Position numbers and translations under genes: made by a program
NCBI GenBank assembly: GCA_001770655.1
Contig: MERQ01000061.1
Span: 18,398 to 82,397, forward strand
Direction: 5' to 3'
Source of the DNA: Betaproteobacteria bacterium RIFCSPLOWO2_12_FULL_68_20
GTDB taxonomy: Bacteria; Pseudomonadota; Gammaproteobacteria; Burkholderiales; SG8-39
DNA length: 64,000 bases
Part shown: one piece after another, positions 47,742 through 55,739 of the stretch
How positions within the stretch are numbered: the first letter of the stretch is position 1
Layout of the letters: each line of letters begins with the position of its first letter
Notes under the pieces: model-generated
Seen by the model: the letters and a program-made list of their open reading frames with translations, nothing else
The model's database searches: none
What the model was told of the DNA's origin: nothing

Positions 47742-50157
47742 TCGGCCCGGTGTGCACGAAGCGGAAAGAGCGCGCCCCGTCACTGGGATGGCCGGCGCGA
47801 CCGCCGAGCCGCAGCTCGAGCACCACGTCCTCGGGAGCGAGGCCGTTCAGCGCCACCGCGACCTCCATGCGCAGGTGCTCGCCGAAGCGCATCTTCTTTT
47901 TCGGCGCGTCGAGCCGCCGCAGCCTCAGGTTCGGCCAGGCGCGCGCCACCTTCGCCTTCCACGCCGCCACCGTGCGCGCGGCGGCGAAATCGTCGCTCGC
48001 ATAGCGCGCCGACTGGCGCGCCGCGGGCGCGTAGCAGTGGTCTACGTACTCGCGCAGCATGCGGCCGGCGTTGTAGCGCTGCAGGATCGAGGCCATCGAG
48101 CGCTTGACCGTGCGCACCCACTCCGATGGAAAGCCGGTGTCGCTCTTGGCGTAGTAAAGAGGCACCACCTGGTCCTGCAGCAGCTCGTAGAGCGTGCGGC
48201 TTTCCTCCAGGCCGCGCCGCTCGGAATCGGCGAGGTCCGAGGCTGGCTTGATCGCCCAGCCGTTGCGCCCGTCGTAGCCCTCGCCCCACCAGCCGTCGAG
48301 CACGCTCAGGTTGAGCGCGCCGTTGATCCCCGCCTTCATGCCCGAGGTTCCCGAAGCCTCGTACGGGTACAGCGGCGTGTTGAGCCACACGTCCACGCCA
48401 GAGACCAGCCGCCGCGCCAGGCGCAGATCGTAATCCTCGATCAGCAGTAGCTTGCCTTCGAAATCCTGCCGCCGGGCCATGTTGTTGACGTGGCGGATCA
48501 TCCCCTGGCCCGGCTCGTCGGCCGGATGCGCCTTGCCGGCGAAGATGAACAGCACCGGGCGCGCGGAATCGTTCACGATCTCGCGCAGCCAGTCGAGGTC
48601 GTGGAACAGCAGCCCGGCGCGCTTGTAGGTGGCGAAGCGGCGCGCGAAGCCGATGGTCAGCACGCCGGGATTGAGCGGGTCGGCGAGGCGCAGCATGCGG
48701 TCGAGGTGCGCCTCGCTTCCCTGGTTGCGGAAATGCCGCTCGCCGGCGCGAAAGCGCACCAGGTGCAGCATCTGCGCCTTGAGCGACTGGTGCACCGCCC
48801 ACACCAGCTGGTCCGGGATGCGGTCCATGCGCTGCAGGCTGTCCGGGTCGCCCAAGCGCCGGTACCAGTCGAAGCCGAGGTAGCGGTCGAAAAGCTCGAT
48901 CCACTCCGGAGCGAGGAAGGTCGGGATGTGTACCGCGTTGGTGACGTAGCCGAGCGGGCTCTCCGCGGGATCGAGCTGCGGCCACAGGTGCCCGAGCAGG
49001 TCGGCGGTGACGTGGCGGTGGATGCGGCTCACGCCGTTCTGGAAGCGCGAGCCGCGCACCGCGAGCGCGGTCATGTTGAAGTCCGGGCCGCCCGGCGAGC
49101 CGCCGAGCGCGAGCAGCTCCTCGGCGGACATGCGGCACTGCTCGCGCAGCGCATGCAGGTAGGTTTTCACCATCTCCGCCGAGAACTGGTCGTGGCCCGC
49201 CGCCACCACGGTGTGCGTCGTGAACACCGTGCTCGCCGCCACCGCCTCGAGGGCGGCGGCATGGTCGAGGCCGCGCGCGACCAGCGCGCGCATGCGCTCC
49301 AGGATCATGAACGCGGCGTGGCCCTCGTTGATGTGCCAGACGCCCGGACGGATGCCAAGCTTCTCCAGCGCGCGCACGCCGCCCACCCCGAGCACCAGCT
49401 CCTGCTCGATGCGCGTGGCGCGGTCGCCGCCGTAGAGCCGGTGGCCGATGTCGCGGTCGCGCTCCGAGTTCTCCTCGACGTCGGTATCGAGCAGGTACAG
49501 CGCCAGGTGACCGACCTGCGCGCGCCAGACTTTGGCGTGCACCGCGCGCCCGGGCAGCTCCACCTGCACGCGCACCCCGGCGCCCGCGGCGTCGAGCACC
49601 GGCACGACCGGCAGCTCCTCGAAATCCGAGTCGGCGTAATTCGCCTTCTGCGCGCCGTCGCCGTCGATCGTCTGCGAGAAATATCCCTGGCGGTAAAGCA
49701 GCCCGACCGCGACGAACGGCAGCCGCAGGTCGCTCGCCGCCTTGCAGTGGTCCCCGGCGAGGATGCCCAGCCCCCCCGAGTAGATCGGCAGGCTCTCGTG
49801 AAGGCCGAACTCGGCGCAGAAGTAGGCGATGAGATCGCCTTCGCGCAGCTCGCGGTTGCCGTGCTGCGGCGTGCGCTCGGCGTGATAGGTGTCGTAGGCC
49901 GAAACGACCCGGTTGAAGTTGCCGAGGAACACGTCGTCGAGCGAGGCCTCGACCAGGCGACGCTCCTCGACGCGCTTGAGGAAAGCCTTGGGGCTGTGGC
50001 CGGACGAGTTCCACAGCTCGGTGTCGAGCCGCGCGAACAGCGCGCGCGTCGGCCGGTCCCAGCTGTACCAGAGATTGTTGGCCAGCTCCTCGAGGCGCGC
50101 GAGGCGCTCCGGAATGGCCGGATTGACCTCGATCGCGAATGAAGTGCCGCGGCTCAT
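47605..50157 (-). CDS. glgP: alpha-glucan phosphorylase
   Basis: An 850-residue phosphorylase of the shorter, archaeal/bacterial alpha-glucan type. LeuAlaAsnAsnLeuTrpTyrSerTrpAsp near the start, HisIleAsnGluGlyHisAlaAlaPhe, and the pyridoxal-phosphate Lys in GlySerGlyThrSerGly-like AlaSerGlyThrSerGlyMetLysAla are present. It releases glucose 1-phosphate from stored glycogen. The start lies only 16 bases from the FNR-type box at 50167, too close for activation in the usual way. It overlaps glgA tail-to-tail by 137 bases. Confidence 0.95.
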   Translation of the reverse strand: MSRGTSFAIEVNPAIPERLARLEELANNLWYSWDRPTRALFARLDTELWNSSGHSPKAFLKRVEERRLVEASLDDVFLGNFNRVVSAYDTYHAERTPQHGNRELREGDLIAYFCAEFGLHESLPIYSGGLGILAGDHCKAASDLRLPFVAVGLLYRQGYFSQTIDGDGAQKANYADSDFEELPVVPVLDAAGAGVRVQVELPGRAVHAKVWRAQVGHLALYLLDTDVEENSERDRDIGHRLYGGDRATRIEQELVLGVGGVRALEKLGIRPGVWHINEGHAAFMILERMRALVARGLDHAAALEAVAASTVFTTHTVVAAGHDQFSAEMVKTYLHALREQCRMSAEELLALGGSPGGPDFNMTALAVRGSRFQNGVSRIHRHVTADLLGHLWPQLDPAESPLGYVTNAVHIPTFLAPEWIELFDRYLGFDWYRRLGDPDSLQRMDRIPDQLVWAVHQSLKAQMLHLVRFRAGERHFRNQGSEAHLDRMLRLADPLNPGVLTIGFARRFATYKRAGLLFHDLDWLREIVNDSARPVLFIFAGKAHPADEPGQGMIRHVNNMARRQDFEGKLLLIEDYDLRLARRLVSGVDVWLNTPLYPYEASGTSGMKAGINGALNLSVLDGWWGEGYDGRNGWAIKPASDLADSERRGLEESRTLYELLQDQVVPLYYAKSDTGFPSEWVRTVKRSMASILQRYNAGRMLREYVDHCYAPAARQSARYASDDFAAARTVAAWKAKVARAWPNLRLRRLDAPKKKMRFGEHLRMEVAVALNGLAPEDVVLELRLGGRAGHPSDGARSFRFVHTGPINDAEQRYVLELDPERCGHLEYRVCAYPCHELLTHPLELGLICWL

Positions 50158-50166
50158 GGCTCAATT

Positions 50167-50180
50167 TTGACGCAAGTCAA
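50167..50180. promoter_or_regulatory. FNR/ANR-type box upstream of the Lon-like protease
   Basis: TTGACGCAAGTCAA. The plus -10-like CAAACT (50202-50207) lies 28.5 bases from the centre, and the predicted start at 50215 is seven bases before ATG 50222. On the minus side it would overlap the glgP leader. Confidence 0.72.
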
Positions 50181-50221
50181 CCGGCTGCGCGCCGCGACGA
50201 GCAAACTCGGGGCGTACGGCC

Positions 50222-52648
50222 ATGAACAAGCCCCTTGCAGGCCCCGTCGCCCCCCTCGCCGCGGCCGAGCTGTGCCGGCGCTGCGCGCCCGAGAGGTTCG
50301 AATTCAGCACCACCGCGGAGCTGCCCGACCTCGAAGAAGTCGTGGGCCAGCCGCGCGCGCTGGGCGCGATCGAGTTCGGGGTGGGCATCCGGCGCGAAGG
50401 ATACAACCTGTTCGCGATGGGCCCCGAAGGCGTCGGCCGGCACACCATCGTGCGCCGGCACCTGGAGCAGCAGGCGAAGCGCCTGGAGGCCCCGTCGGAC
50501 TGGTGCTACGTGCTCAATTTCGATACGCCTCACCGGCCGCGCGCTCTCAGGCTCCCCGCGGGAGCCGCGCCCGCGTTCAAGCACAAGATGGAGCGGCTGG
50601 TCGAGGACCTGAGGGCGGCGATTCCTTCCGCGTTCGAGACCGACGAGTACCGCACGCGCCGCCAGGAGATCGAGTCCGAGCTCGGCGAGCGCCAGGAAAA
50701 GGCGATCGGCGAGATCGGCGAGCGGGCGCGCGCGCAGGGCATCGGGCTGCTGCGCACTCCGACCGGGTTCGGCTTCGCCCCGATCCGCAAGGACAAGGTG
50801 ATGAGCCCGGAGGAATTCCACGCGCTGCCCGAAGCCGAGCAAAAACGGCTCGAGGAGCTCATCTCCGGGCTGCAGGAGGAGCTGGAGCGCGCGATCCACG
50901 AGCTGCCCAAGGTGCGCCGCGAGGCGCTGCGCCGGATGCGCGAGCTCAATCGCCAGGTCACGCGCGCCGCGGTGGACAGCCTGATCGAGGACCTCAAGGC
51001 CGAGTACCGCGACACGCCGCAGGTGCAGACCTACCTCGCGGGCGTGCAGAACGACGTGCTCGATCACGCCGAGGTGTTTCGCCAGCCCAAGGACGGCGAG
51101 CCGCCGACGCTGTTCGGCATCCCGCTCGCGCAGGCCGAGCCCACGGAGGTGGCGTTGCGCCGCTACCAGGTGAACGTCCTGATGGAGCACGCGGGCGCAC
51201 AGGGCGCGCCGATCGTCTACGAGGACCACCCGAGCCACGACGCGCTGGTCGGCCGCATCGAGCACATCGCGCAGATGGGCGCGCTGGTCACCGACTTCAC
51301 GCTCATCAAGGCGGGAGCGCTGCACCGCGCGAACGGCGGCTACCTCATCCTGGATGCGCTCAAGGTTCTCACCCAGCCGCTCGCCTGGGAGGCGCTCAAG
51401 CGCGCGCTGCGCTCGCGCGAGGTCCGCATCCAGTCGCTCGGCCAGGAGCTGAGCCTGATCAGCACGGTGTCGCTCGACCCCGAGCCGATCCCGCTCGACC
51501 TGAAGGTGGTGCTGGTAGGCCAGCGGTTCCTGTATTACCTGCTGCACGCCTACGACCCGGAATTCGCGGAGCTGTTCAAGGTGGCGGCGGATTTCGACGA
51601 GGACATGCCGCGCGAGCCGGCGAACGACCTGCTCTACGCGCGCACCATCGCGACGCTCGCGCGCAAGGACGGTTTGCGGCCGCTGGAGCGCAGCGCGGTC
51701 GCACGCGTGATCGACCACGCCTCGCGCGACGCGGGAGACGCCGAGAAGATCTCGGTGAAGATGCGTACGCTCGCCGACCTGCTGCGCGAATCGGACTACT
51801 GGGCGGGCGCCGCCGGCCGCGCCGTGATCGGGCCGGACGATGTTGCGCGCGCGATCGAGACCCAGATCGAGCGCGCAGGCCGCGTGCGCGAGCGGCTGCA
51901 GGAGCACATCCTGCGCGGGAGCCTCCTCATCGACACCTCCGGCGAGCGCGTCGGCCAGGCGAACGGGCTCGCCGTGATGCAGCTCGGCGACTACGCGTTC
52001 GGCTCGCCGCACCGCATCACGGCGCGCGCGCGGCTCGGCGGCGGCGGCGTGGTGGACATCGAGCGCGAGTCGGAGCTGGGCGGGCCGATCCACTCCAAGG
52101 GCGTGCTGATCCTGTCCGGCTTCCTCACCGGGCGCTACGCGACGAGGAAGCCCCTTTCGCTTTCGGCGAGCCTGGTGTTCGAGCAGAGCTACGGCGGCGT
52201 CGAAGGCGACAGCGCCTCCTCGGCCGAGCTCTACGCGCTGCTCTCCGCGCTCGCCGACGCGCCGCTCAGGCAGTCGCTCGCCGTCACCGGCTCGGTGAAC
52301 CAGCACGGCGACGTGCAGGCGATCGGCGGCGTGAACGAGAAGATCGAGGGCTTCTTCGACGTGTGCCGCGCGCGCGGCCTGAGCGGAGACCAGGGCGTGC
52401 TGATCCCGCGCTCCAACGTGAAGAACCTGATGCTGCGCCGCGACGTGGTCGATGCCGTCGCGGCCGGCAGGTTCGCGATCTATCCGGTCGCGACCGTGGA
52501 CGAAGGAATCGAGATCCTCGCCGGGCTGCCGGCCGGCGAGATCAACCGCCGCGTCGAGGAGCGGCTCGCCGACTATGCCGAGCGCTCACGCGCGTTCGGC
52601 GCCGGCGCGGCGGCGCGAAAAGAATGGCGCGCCAAGGCGAAGAAATGA
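50222..52648 (+). CDS. Lon-like ATP-dependent protease (LonB/YcbZ type, S16)
   Basis: An 808-residue protein with an AAA-type N-terminal part and an S16 protease domain. The Walker A equivalent is GlyProGluGlyValGlyArgHisThr (67-75), where Arg replaces the usual Lys. The protease dyad is Ser664 (GluGlyAspSerAlaSerSer) and Lys707 (GlyGlyValAsnGluLysIle), 43 apart as in Lon. It should degrade proteins in stress. The downstream USP-like and CBS genes overlap by ATGA, forming a three-gene operon. Confidence 0.93.
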   Translation: MNKPLAGPVAPLAAAELCRRCAPERFEFSTTAELPDLEEVVGQPRALGAIEFGVGIRREGYNLFAMGPEGVGRHTIVRRHLEQQAKRLEAPSDWCYVLNFDTPHRPRALRLPAGAAPAFKHKMERLVEDLRAAIPSAFETDEYRTRRQEIESELGERQEKAIGEIGERARAQGIGLLRTPTGFGFAPIRKDKVMSPEEFHALPEAEQKRLEELISGLQEELERAIHELPKVRREALRRMRELNRQVTRAAVDSLIEDLKAEYRDTPQVQTYLAGVQNDVLDHAEVFRQPKDGEPPTLFGIPLAQAEPTEVALRRYQVNVLMEHAGAQGAPIVYEDHPSHDALVGRIEHIAQMGALVTDFTLIKAGALHRANGGYLILDALKVLTQPLAWEALKRALRSREVRIQSLGQELSLISTVSLDPEPIPLDLKVVLVGQRFLYYLLHAYDPEFAELFKVAADFDEDMPREPANDLLYARTIATLARKDGLRPLERSAVARVIDHASRDAGDAEKISVKMRTLADLLRESDYWAGAAGRAVIGPDDVARAIETQIERAGRVRERLQEHILRGSLLIDTSGERVGQANGLAVMQLGDYAFGSPHRITARARLGGGGVVDIERESELGGPIHSKGVLILSGFLTGRYATRKPLSLSASLVFEQSYGGVEGDSASSAELYALLSALADAPLRQSLAVTGSVNQHGDVQAIGGVNEKIEGFFDVCRARGLSGDQGVLIPRSNVKNLMLRRDVVDAVAAGRFAIYPVATVDEGIEILAGLPAGEINRRVEERLADYAERSRAFGAGAAARKEWRAKAKK

Positions 52649-53247
52649 AGCTGCGCAGGGTCGTCGTCGGCCTCGAGCCGACGCCGCAGCGCCGCGCCGC
52701 GCTGCAGGCCGCGGCCGAGCTCGCCGAGCGCATGCAGGCGGAGCTCATCGGGCTGTTCGTCGAGGACATGGACCTGCTGCACCTGGCGGGCCTGCCGTTC
52801 GCGCGCGAGGTCGGGTTTCCGTCCGCCGTGCGCCGCAGCCTGGACGTCGCCGCGATGGAGCGCTCGCTGCGCGCCGCGGCGCGCGACCTGCGCCGCGTCT
52901 GCGAGGAAGCTCTCGAGCGCACTTCGGTGCCCTGGTCGTTCCGCACCGCGCGCGGCTCGCCGGCGGGCGCGCTGCTCGAGCTCGCCGCCGAGGCGCGCGC
53001 CGCGACGCTGCTGCTGCCGAGCGCGAGCCCGCCGATTCCGCCGCTCGCCGCCTTCCTCGGGCCCGGCGTGCAGCGGCGCCGCCTCGCGCCGGCGCTCGCC
53101 TCGCTCGCGGAGACGTTCGGCGGCGGGCTGGAGATCCATCGCGAGCCCCCGGACGAAGACGCGCTGCGCGCGCTGCTCGACGCCGGGCGGCCGGTCCTGA
53201 TCGTGAGCGGCACGGGCGAGGAGCCCGAACCAGGAGAACGCCAATGA
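52645..53247 (+). CDS. UspA-like universal stress protein
   Basis: A 200-residue protein with LysLeuArgArgValValValGlyLeuGluPro at the start, a helical AlaAlaGluLeuAlaGluArgMetGln segment, LeuIleGlyLeuPheValGluAsp and a late ThrLeuLeuLeuProSer. It follows the USP fold order but the ATP-binding GlyXXGlyXXXXXXXXGly is not clear. The second half after residue 150 is atypical. Coupled to the protease gene. Confidence 0.7.
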   Translation: MKLRRVVVGLEPTPQRRAALQAAAELAERMQAELIGLFVEDMDLLHLAGLPFAREVGFPSAVRRSLDVAAMERSLRAAARDLRRVCEEALERTSVPWSFRTARGSPAGALLELAAEARAATLLLPSASPPIPPLAAFLGPGVQRRRLAPALASLAETFGGGLEIHREPPDEDALRALLDAGRPVLIVSGTGEEPEPGERQ

Positions 53248-53714
53248 ACGTCGATCGCATCTTCACCCAAAATGCCATCCGCATCCCCCGTTCCGCCACG
53301 CTCGCCGACGCGGCGGCGCTGATGCGCGACCATCACGTCGGGGCGCTGCTCGTCACCGAGGACGCCGCGGACAACCACCGCGTCCTCGGCATCGTGACCG
53401 ACCGGGACCTGGTGATCCAGGCGGTGGCGGAAGGCGTCGCGCCGCGCGAGTGCACCGTCGGCGAGGTGATGACGCGAGCGCTCGCCACCGTGCAGCGCTC
53501 GGCGGACCTGCGCGAGGCGCTCGAGGCGATGCGCAGGAACGGCGTGCGCCGGCTCGCGGTCGTCGACGGCATCGGCGAGCCTGTCGGGATGGTGTCGATG
53601 GACGACATCCTGGACGCGCTCGGCACCGAGCTCGCGAGCCTCGCCGCGGTGGTGCGCAGCGAGCTCGACCACGAGATCGCGAGGAAGGCGAACCGCGCCG
53701 AGATCAGCGGTTGA
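53244..53714 (+). CDS. tandem CBS-domain protein
   Basis: A 156-residue protein made of two CBS domains: SerAlaThrLeuAlaAspAlaAlaAlaLeuMetArgAspHisHisValGlyAla with GlyIleValThrAspArgAspLeuVal, and ArgGluAlaLeuGluAlaMetArgArgAsnGlyValArgArg with GlyMetValSerMetAspAspIleLeu. Such proteins sense adenine nucleotides. The C-terminus is a charged helix. Third gene of the Lon-like operon. Confidence 0.92.
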   Translation: MNVDRIFTQNAIRIPRSATLADAAALMRDHHVGALLVTEDAADNHRVLGIVTDRDLVIQAVAEGVAPRECTVGEVMTRALATVQRSADLREALEAMRRNGVRRLAVVDGIGEPVGMVSMDDILDALGTELASLAAVVRSELDHEIARKANRAEISG

Positions 53715-53720
53715 TTGCGG

Positions 53721-53758
53721 CAACAGCTGTTGTATTAGTTCACTTCATGGGCTAGAAT
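53721..53758 (+). promoter_or_regulatory. promoter with palindromic operator for the Phd-PIN pair
   Basis: TTGTAT (53730-53735) and TAGAAT (53753-53758) are spaced 17 bases, a good sigma-70 promoter. A perfect 12-base palindrome CAACAGCTGTTG (53721-53732) overlaps the -35, placed for repression by the antitoxin. Confidence 0.65.
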
Positions 53759-53764
53759 CGGCCT

Positions 53765-54010
53765 ATGATCAAGCTCAACATTCACGAAGCGAAGACCCAC
53801 CTTTCGAGGTACCTGCTGCGGTTGAAAAAAGGCGAGGTCATCGTCCTTTGCCGGCGCAACACGCCGATCGCGGAAATACGGCCCCTGCCGGCGGCACCGA
53901 CGAAGCCGAGGCCGCTGGGAATCGGCAAGGGAACGGCGACGATCCGGCCGGGATTCTTCGAGCCGCTGCCCGAGGACGAGCTCGCCGCGTTCGAAGGCGA
54001 GAGCCCCTGA
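53765..54010 (+). CDS. Phd/YefM-type antitoxin
   Basis: An 81-residue antitoxin: IleHisGluAlaLysThrHisLeuSerArgTyrLeuLeuArg and IleValLeuCysArgArgAsnThrProIleAlaGluIleArgPro form the DNA-binding fold; the C-terminal acidic GluAspGluLeuAlaAlaPheGluGly should block the toxin. Overlaps the toxin start by four bases. Confidence 0.85.
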   Translation: MIKLNIHEAKTHLSRYLLRLKKGEVIVLCRRNTPIAEIRPLPAAPTKPRPLGIGKGTATIRPGFFEPLPEDELAAFEGESP

Positions 54011-54393
54011 GGCTGCTGCTCGATACCTGCACGTTTCTCTGGGCGGTCGCCGAGCCGGCGCGCTTGTCGGACAAGGCGCGCGCCGCGCTCGCCGATACCG
54101 GCAACGAGGTGCACTTGAGCGCCATCTCGGCCTGGGAGATCGCCGTGAAGCAGGCGCGCGGCCATCTCGATCTCTCGGAGCCCGCGGCGCAGTACGTTCC
54201 GAAATATCGCGAAACGCTGCAGCTCCTGGAGCTTCCGCTCGACGAGGCGTCCGTGTTGCAGGTCGCGCGGCTGCCGAGGGCGCACAAGGACCCGTTCGAC
54301 CGCATGCTCGTCTGCCAGGCGATCACGCATGGCCTGGCGATCGTCACCCCGGATCCGCTGATCGTCCAGTATCCGATTGGGATCGTCTGGTAG
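54007..54393 (+). CDS. PIN-domain toxin, apparently with a CTG start
   Basis: A 128-residue VapC-like nuclease of the Phd-linked PIN group. ArgLeuLeuLeuAspThrCysThrPheLeuTrp, IleSerAlaTrpGluIleAlaValLys, HisLysAspProPheAspArgMetLeu and ThrProAsp hold the four acidic residues. The normal first codon before ArgLeuLeuLeuAsp is CTG, overlapping the antitoxin stop (CTGA). No ATG, GTG or TTG gives this N-terminus unless the reading begins 160 bases earlier inside the antitoxin. Translation by coupling from CTG is the simplest view. Confidence 0.82.
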   Translation: MRLLLDTCTFLWAVAEPARLSDKARAALADTGNEVHLSAISAWEIAVKQARGHLDLSEPAAQYVPKYRETLQLLELPLDEASVLQVARLPRAHKDPFDRMLVCQAITHGLAIVTPDPLIVQYPIGIVW

Positions 54394-54413
54394 GGTCGCG
54401 CGCACCGCTCGTT

Positions 54414-55739
54414 TCAATGACGCAACACGCACTTCGCGTACAAGTCGGGAAAAGCCTCCTGCGGGTCGTATTTCGCCTTTAACTTGCAGTAAGCATCACC
54501 GCCGTACTCGCGCCGGAACTCCTCCTCCGGAAAAAAGCTTTCGGAGTACAGCGACTTGATCCCGCCCAGCTCCAGCACCTCGCGCTCGATGAGGCGGTTG
54601 AAATGCCCCGGCGGATGCGCCTCGCGCGTGCGCTTCACATCCCAGAATCCGAAATTCACGTACCAGTCGCTCTTCATCGGATAGAGCGCGAAGCGCGGCG
54701 CGTGCGGCTGCGGTCCGACCGGGCAGGTCCACTGCGGCCAGATGCCGATCTCGCGAGCGTAGAACTCGAAGAACTCGGCGGCGCGCGCGAGCGGGATGTC
54801 CACGTCCTGGATCACCGACTCGGAGTGCAGGCCGGCGAGCCGCTCGATCCATTTCGACGCGCCCACGCGGCTGTTCCAGCGCATGATCTTGGTATAGGTG
54901 CGCGAGCCCAGGCGCTCGCGCCCGTAGAGCCTTCTTACCAACGGGTGTTGCGCGAACAGGTTCTTCGAGCACCAGAACCAGTCGGTGTCCCAGCGCCAGA
55001 TGAAGTCGTGCGCAGAGAGATAGTCCTCGCGCTTTTGCGCGATCGAACGGTAGTAGATGTTCTCGAAGGTGTAGTCGCTCGTGTATGGGGCGCGGTCCGT
55101 GAATCGGCCCAGCGTAAGGAACAGTCGCCCGGCGTCGAAGATCGTTCCATCCACGAAATCCGCATCCCCGGAGCGTAGTTTCGACTCGAGCTGGGCGAAG
55201 AAGCTGTCCGGCCGATCGAAACCGAGGTGCTCGAGCCGCACGTAGGGCTTCACCGGCACCGCCTTCGCCTTCACGCGCAGCGCGTAGCCGAGCGTGCCGT
55301 AGGAATTCGGAAAACCGAAAAACAGGTCCGAGTACTCGTTCTCAGGCGTGCACACGACGATGCTTCCGTCGCCGAGCAGCACCTCGAGCTCCTGCACCGT
55401 CTCGTGCACCAGCCCGTAGCGGTGCGACGACGCCTCGATCCCCACGCCGGCCACCGCGCCGCCGAGCGTGATGGTCTTCAGTTGCGGCACCACCGCGGGC
55501 ATCACGCCGTGCGCGAGGCATTCGCGCGCCAGGTCCTCGTAGGTGACCATGCCCTCGGCGTCGATGAACCCGGCCGCGGCGTCGATGCGCAGCACGTCGC
55601 GGAACCCGCGCACGTCGAGCCGGCGCGCGGCCGCGCCGCCGCGGTCGCGGAACAGGTTGGAGGTCTCCTTGGCGAGCCCGACCGGGCCCGTGCCCTGCCT
55701 AAGCTGCGAGGCCAGGGCTTCTTTCTTGCGCGTATGCAG
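54414..55739 (-). CDS. FAD-linked oxidoreductase, possible TmsA/BfaA-like partner
   Basis: A FAD-binding-4 family enzyme of up to 441 residues. GlyMetValThrTyrGluAspLeuAlaArg, ThrIleThrLeuGlyGlyAlaValAlaGlyValGlyIleGlu and GlySerIleValValCysThrProGluAsn are the FAD-binding part, and the C-terminal domain resembles the delta-24-sterol reductase group. The frame carries homologous sequence upstream of GTG 55613 to a CTG at 55739, where an in-frame stop lies a little further up, so a CTG start overlapping the methyltransferase gene is likely. It sits directly after a Cfa-like methyltransferase, the arrangement of 10-methyl fatty acid genes. Confidence 0.8.
   Translation of the reverse strand: MHTRKKEALASQLRQGTGPVGLAKETSNLFRDRGGAAARRLDVRGFRDVLRIDAAAGFIDAEGMVTYEDLARECLAHGVMPAVVPQLKTITLGGAVAGVGIEASSHRYGLVHETVQELEVLLGDGSIVVCTPENEYSDLFFGFPNSYGTLGYALRVKAKAVPVKPYVRLEHLGFDRPDSFFAQLESKLRSGDADFVDGTIFDAGRLFLTLGRFTDRAPYTSDYTFENIYYRSIAQKREDYLSAHDFIWRWDTDWFWCSKNLFAQHPLVRRLYGRERLGSRTYTKIMRWNSRVGASKWIERLAGLHSESVIQDVDIPLARAAEFFEFYAREIGIWPQWTCPVGPQPHAPRFALYPMKSDWYVNFGFWDVKRTREAHPPGHFNRLIEREVLELGGIKSLYSESFFPEEEFRREYGGDAYCKLKAKYDPQEAFPDLYAKCVLRH

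Noticed and set aside
47780..50164. 794-codon frame opposite and within glgP
   Set aside because: Low-complexity Arg/Ala composition; a shadow of glgP.
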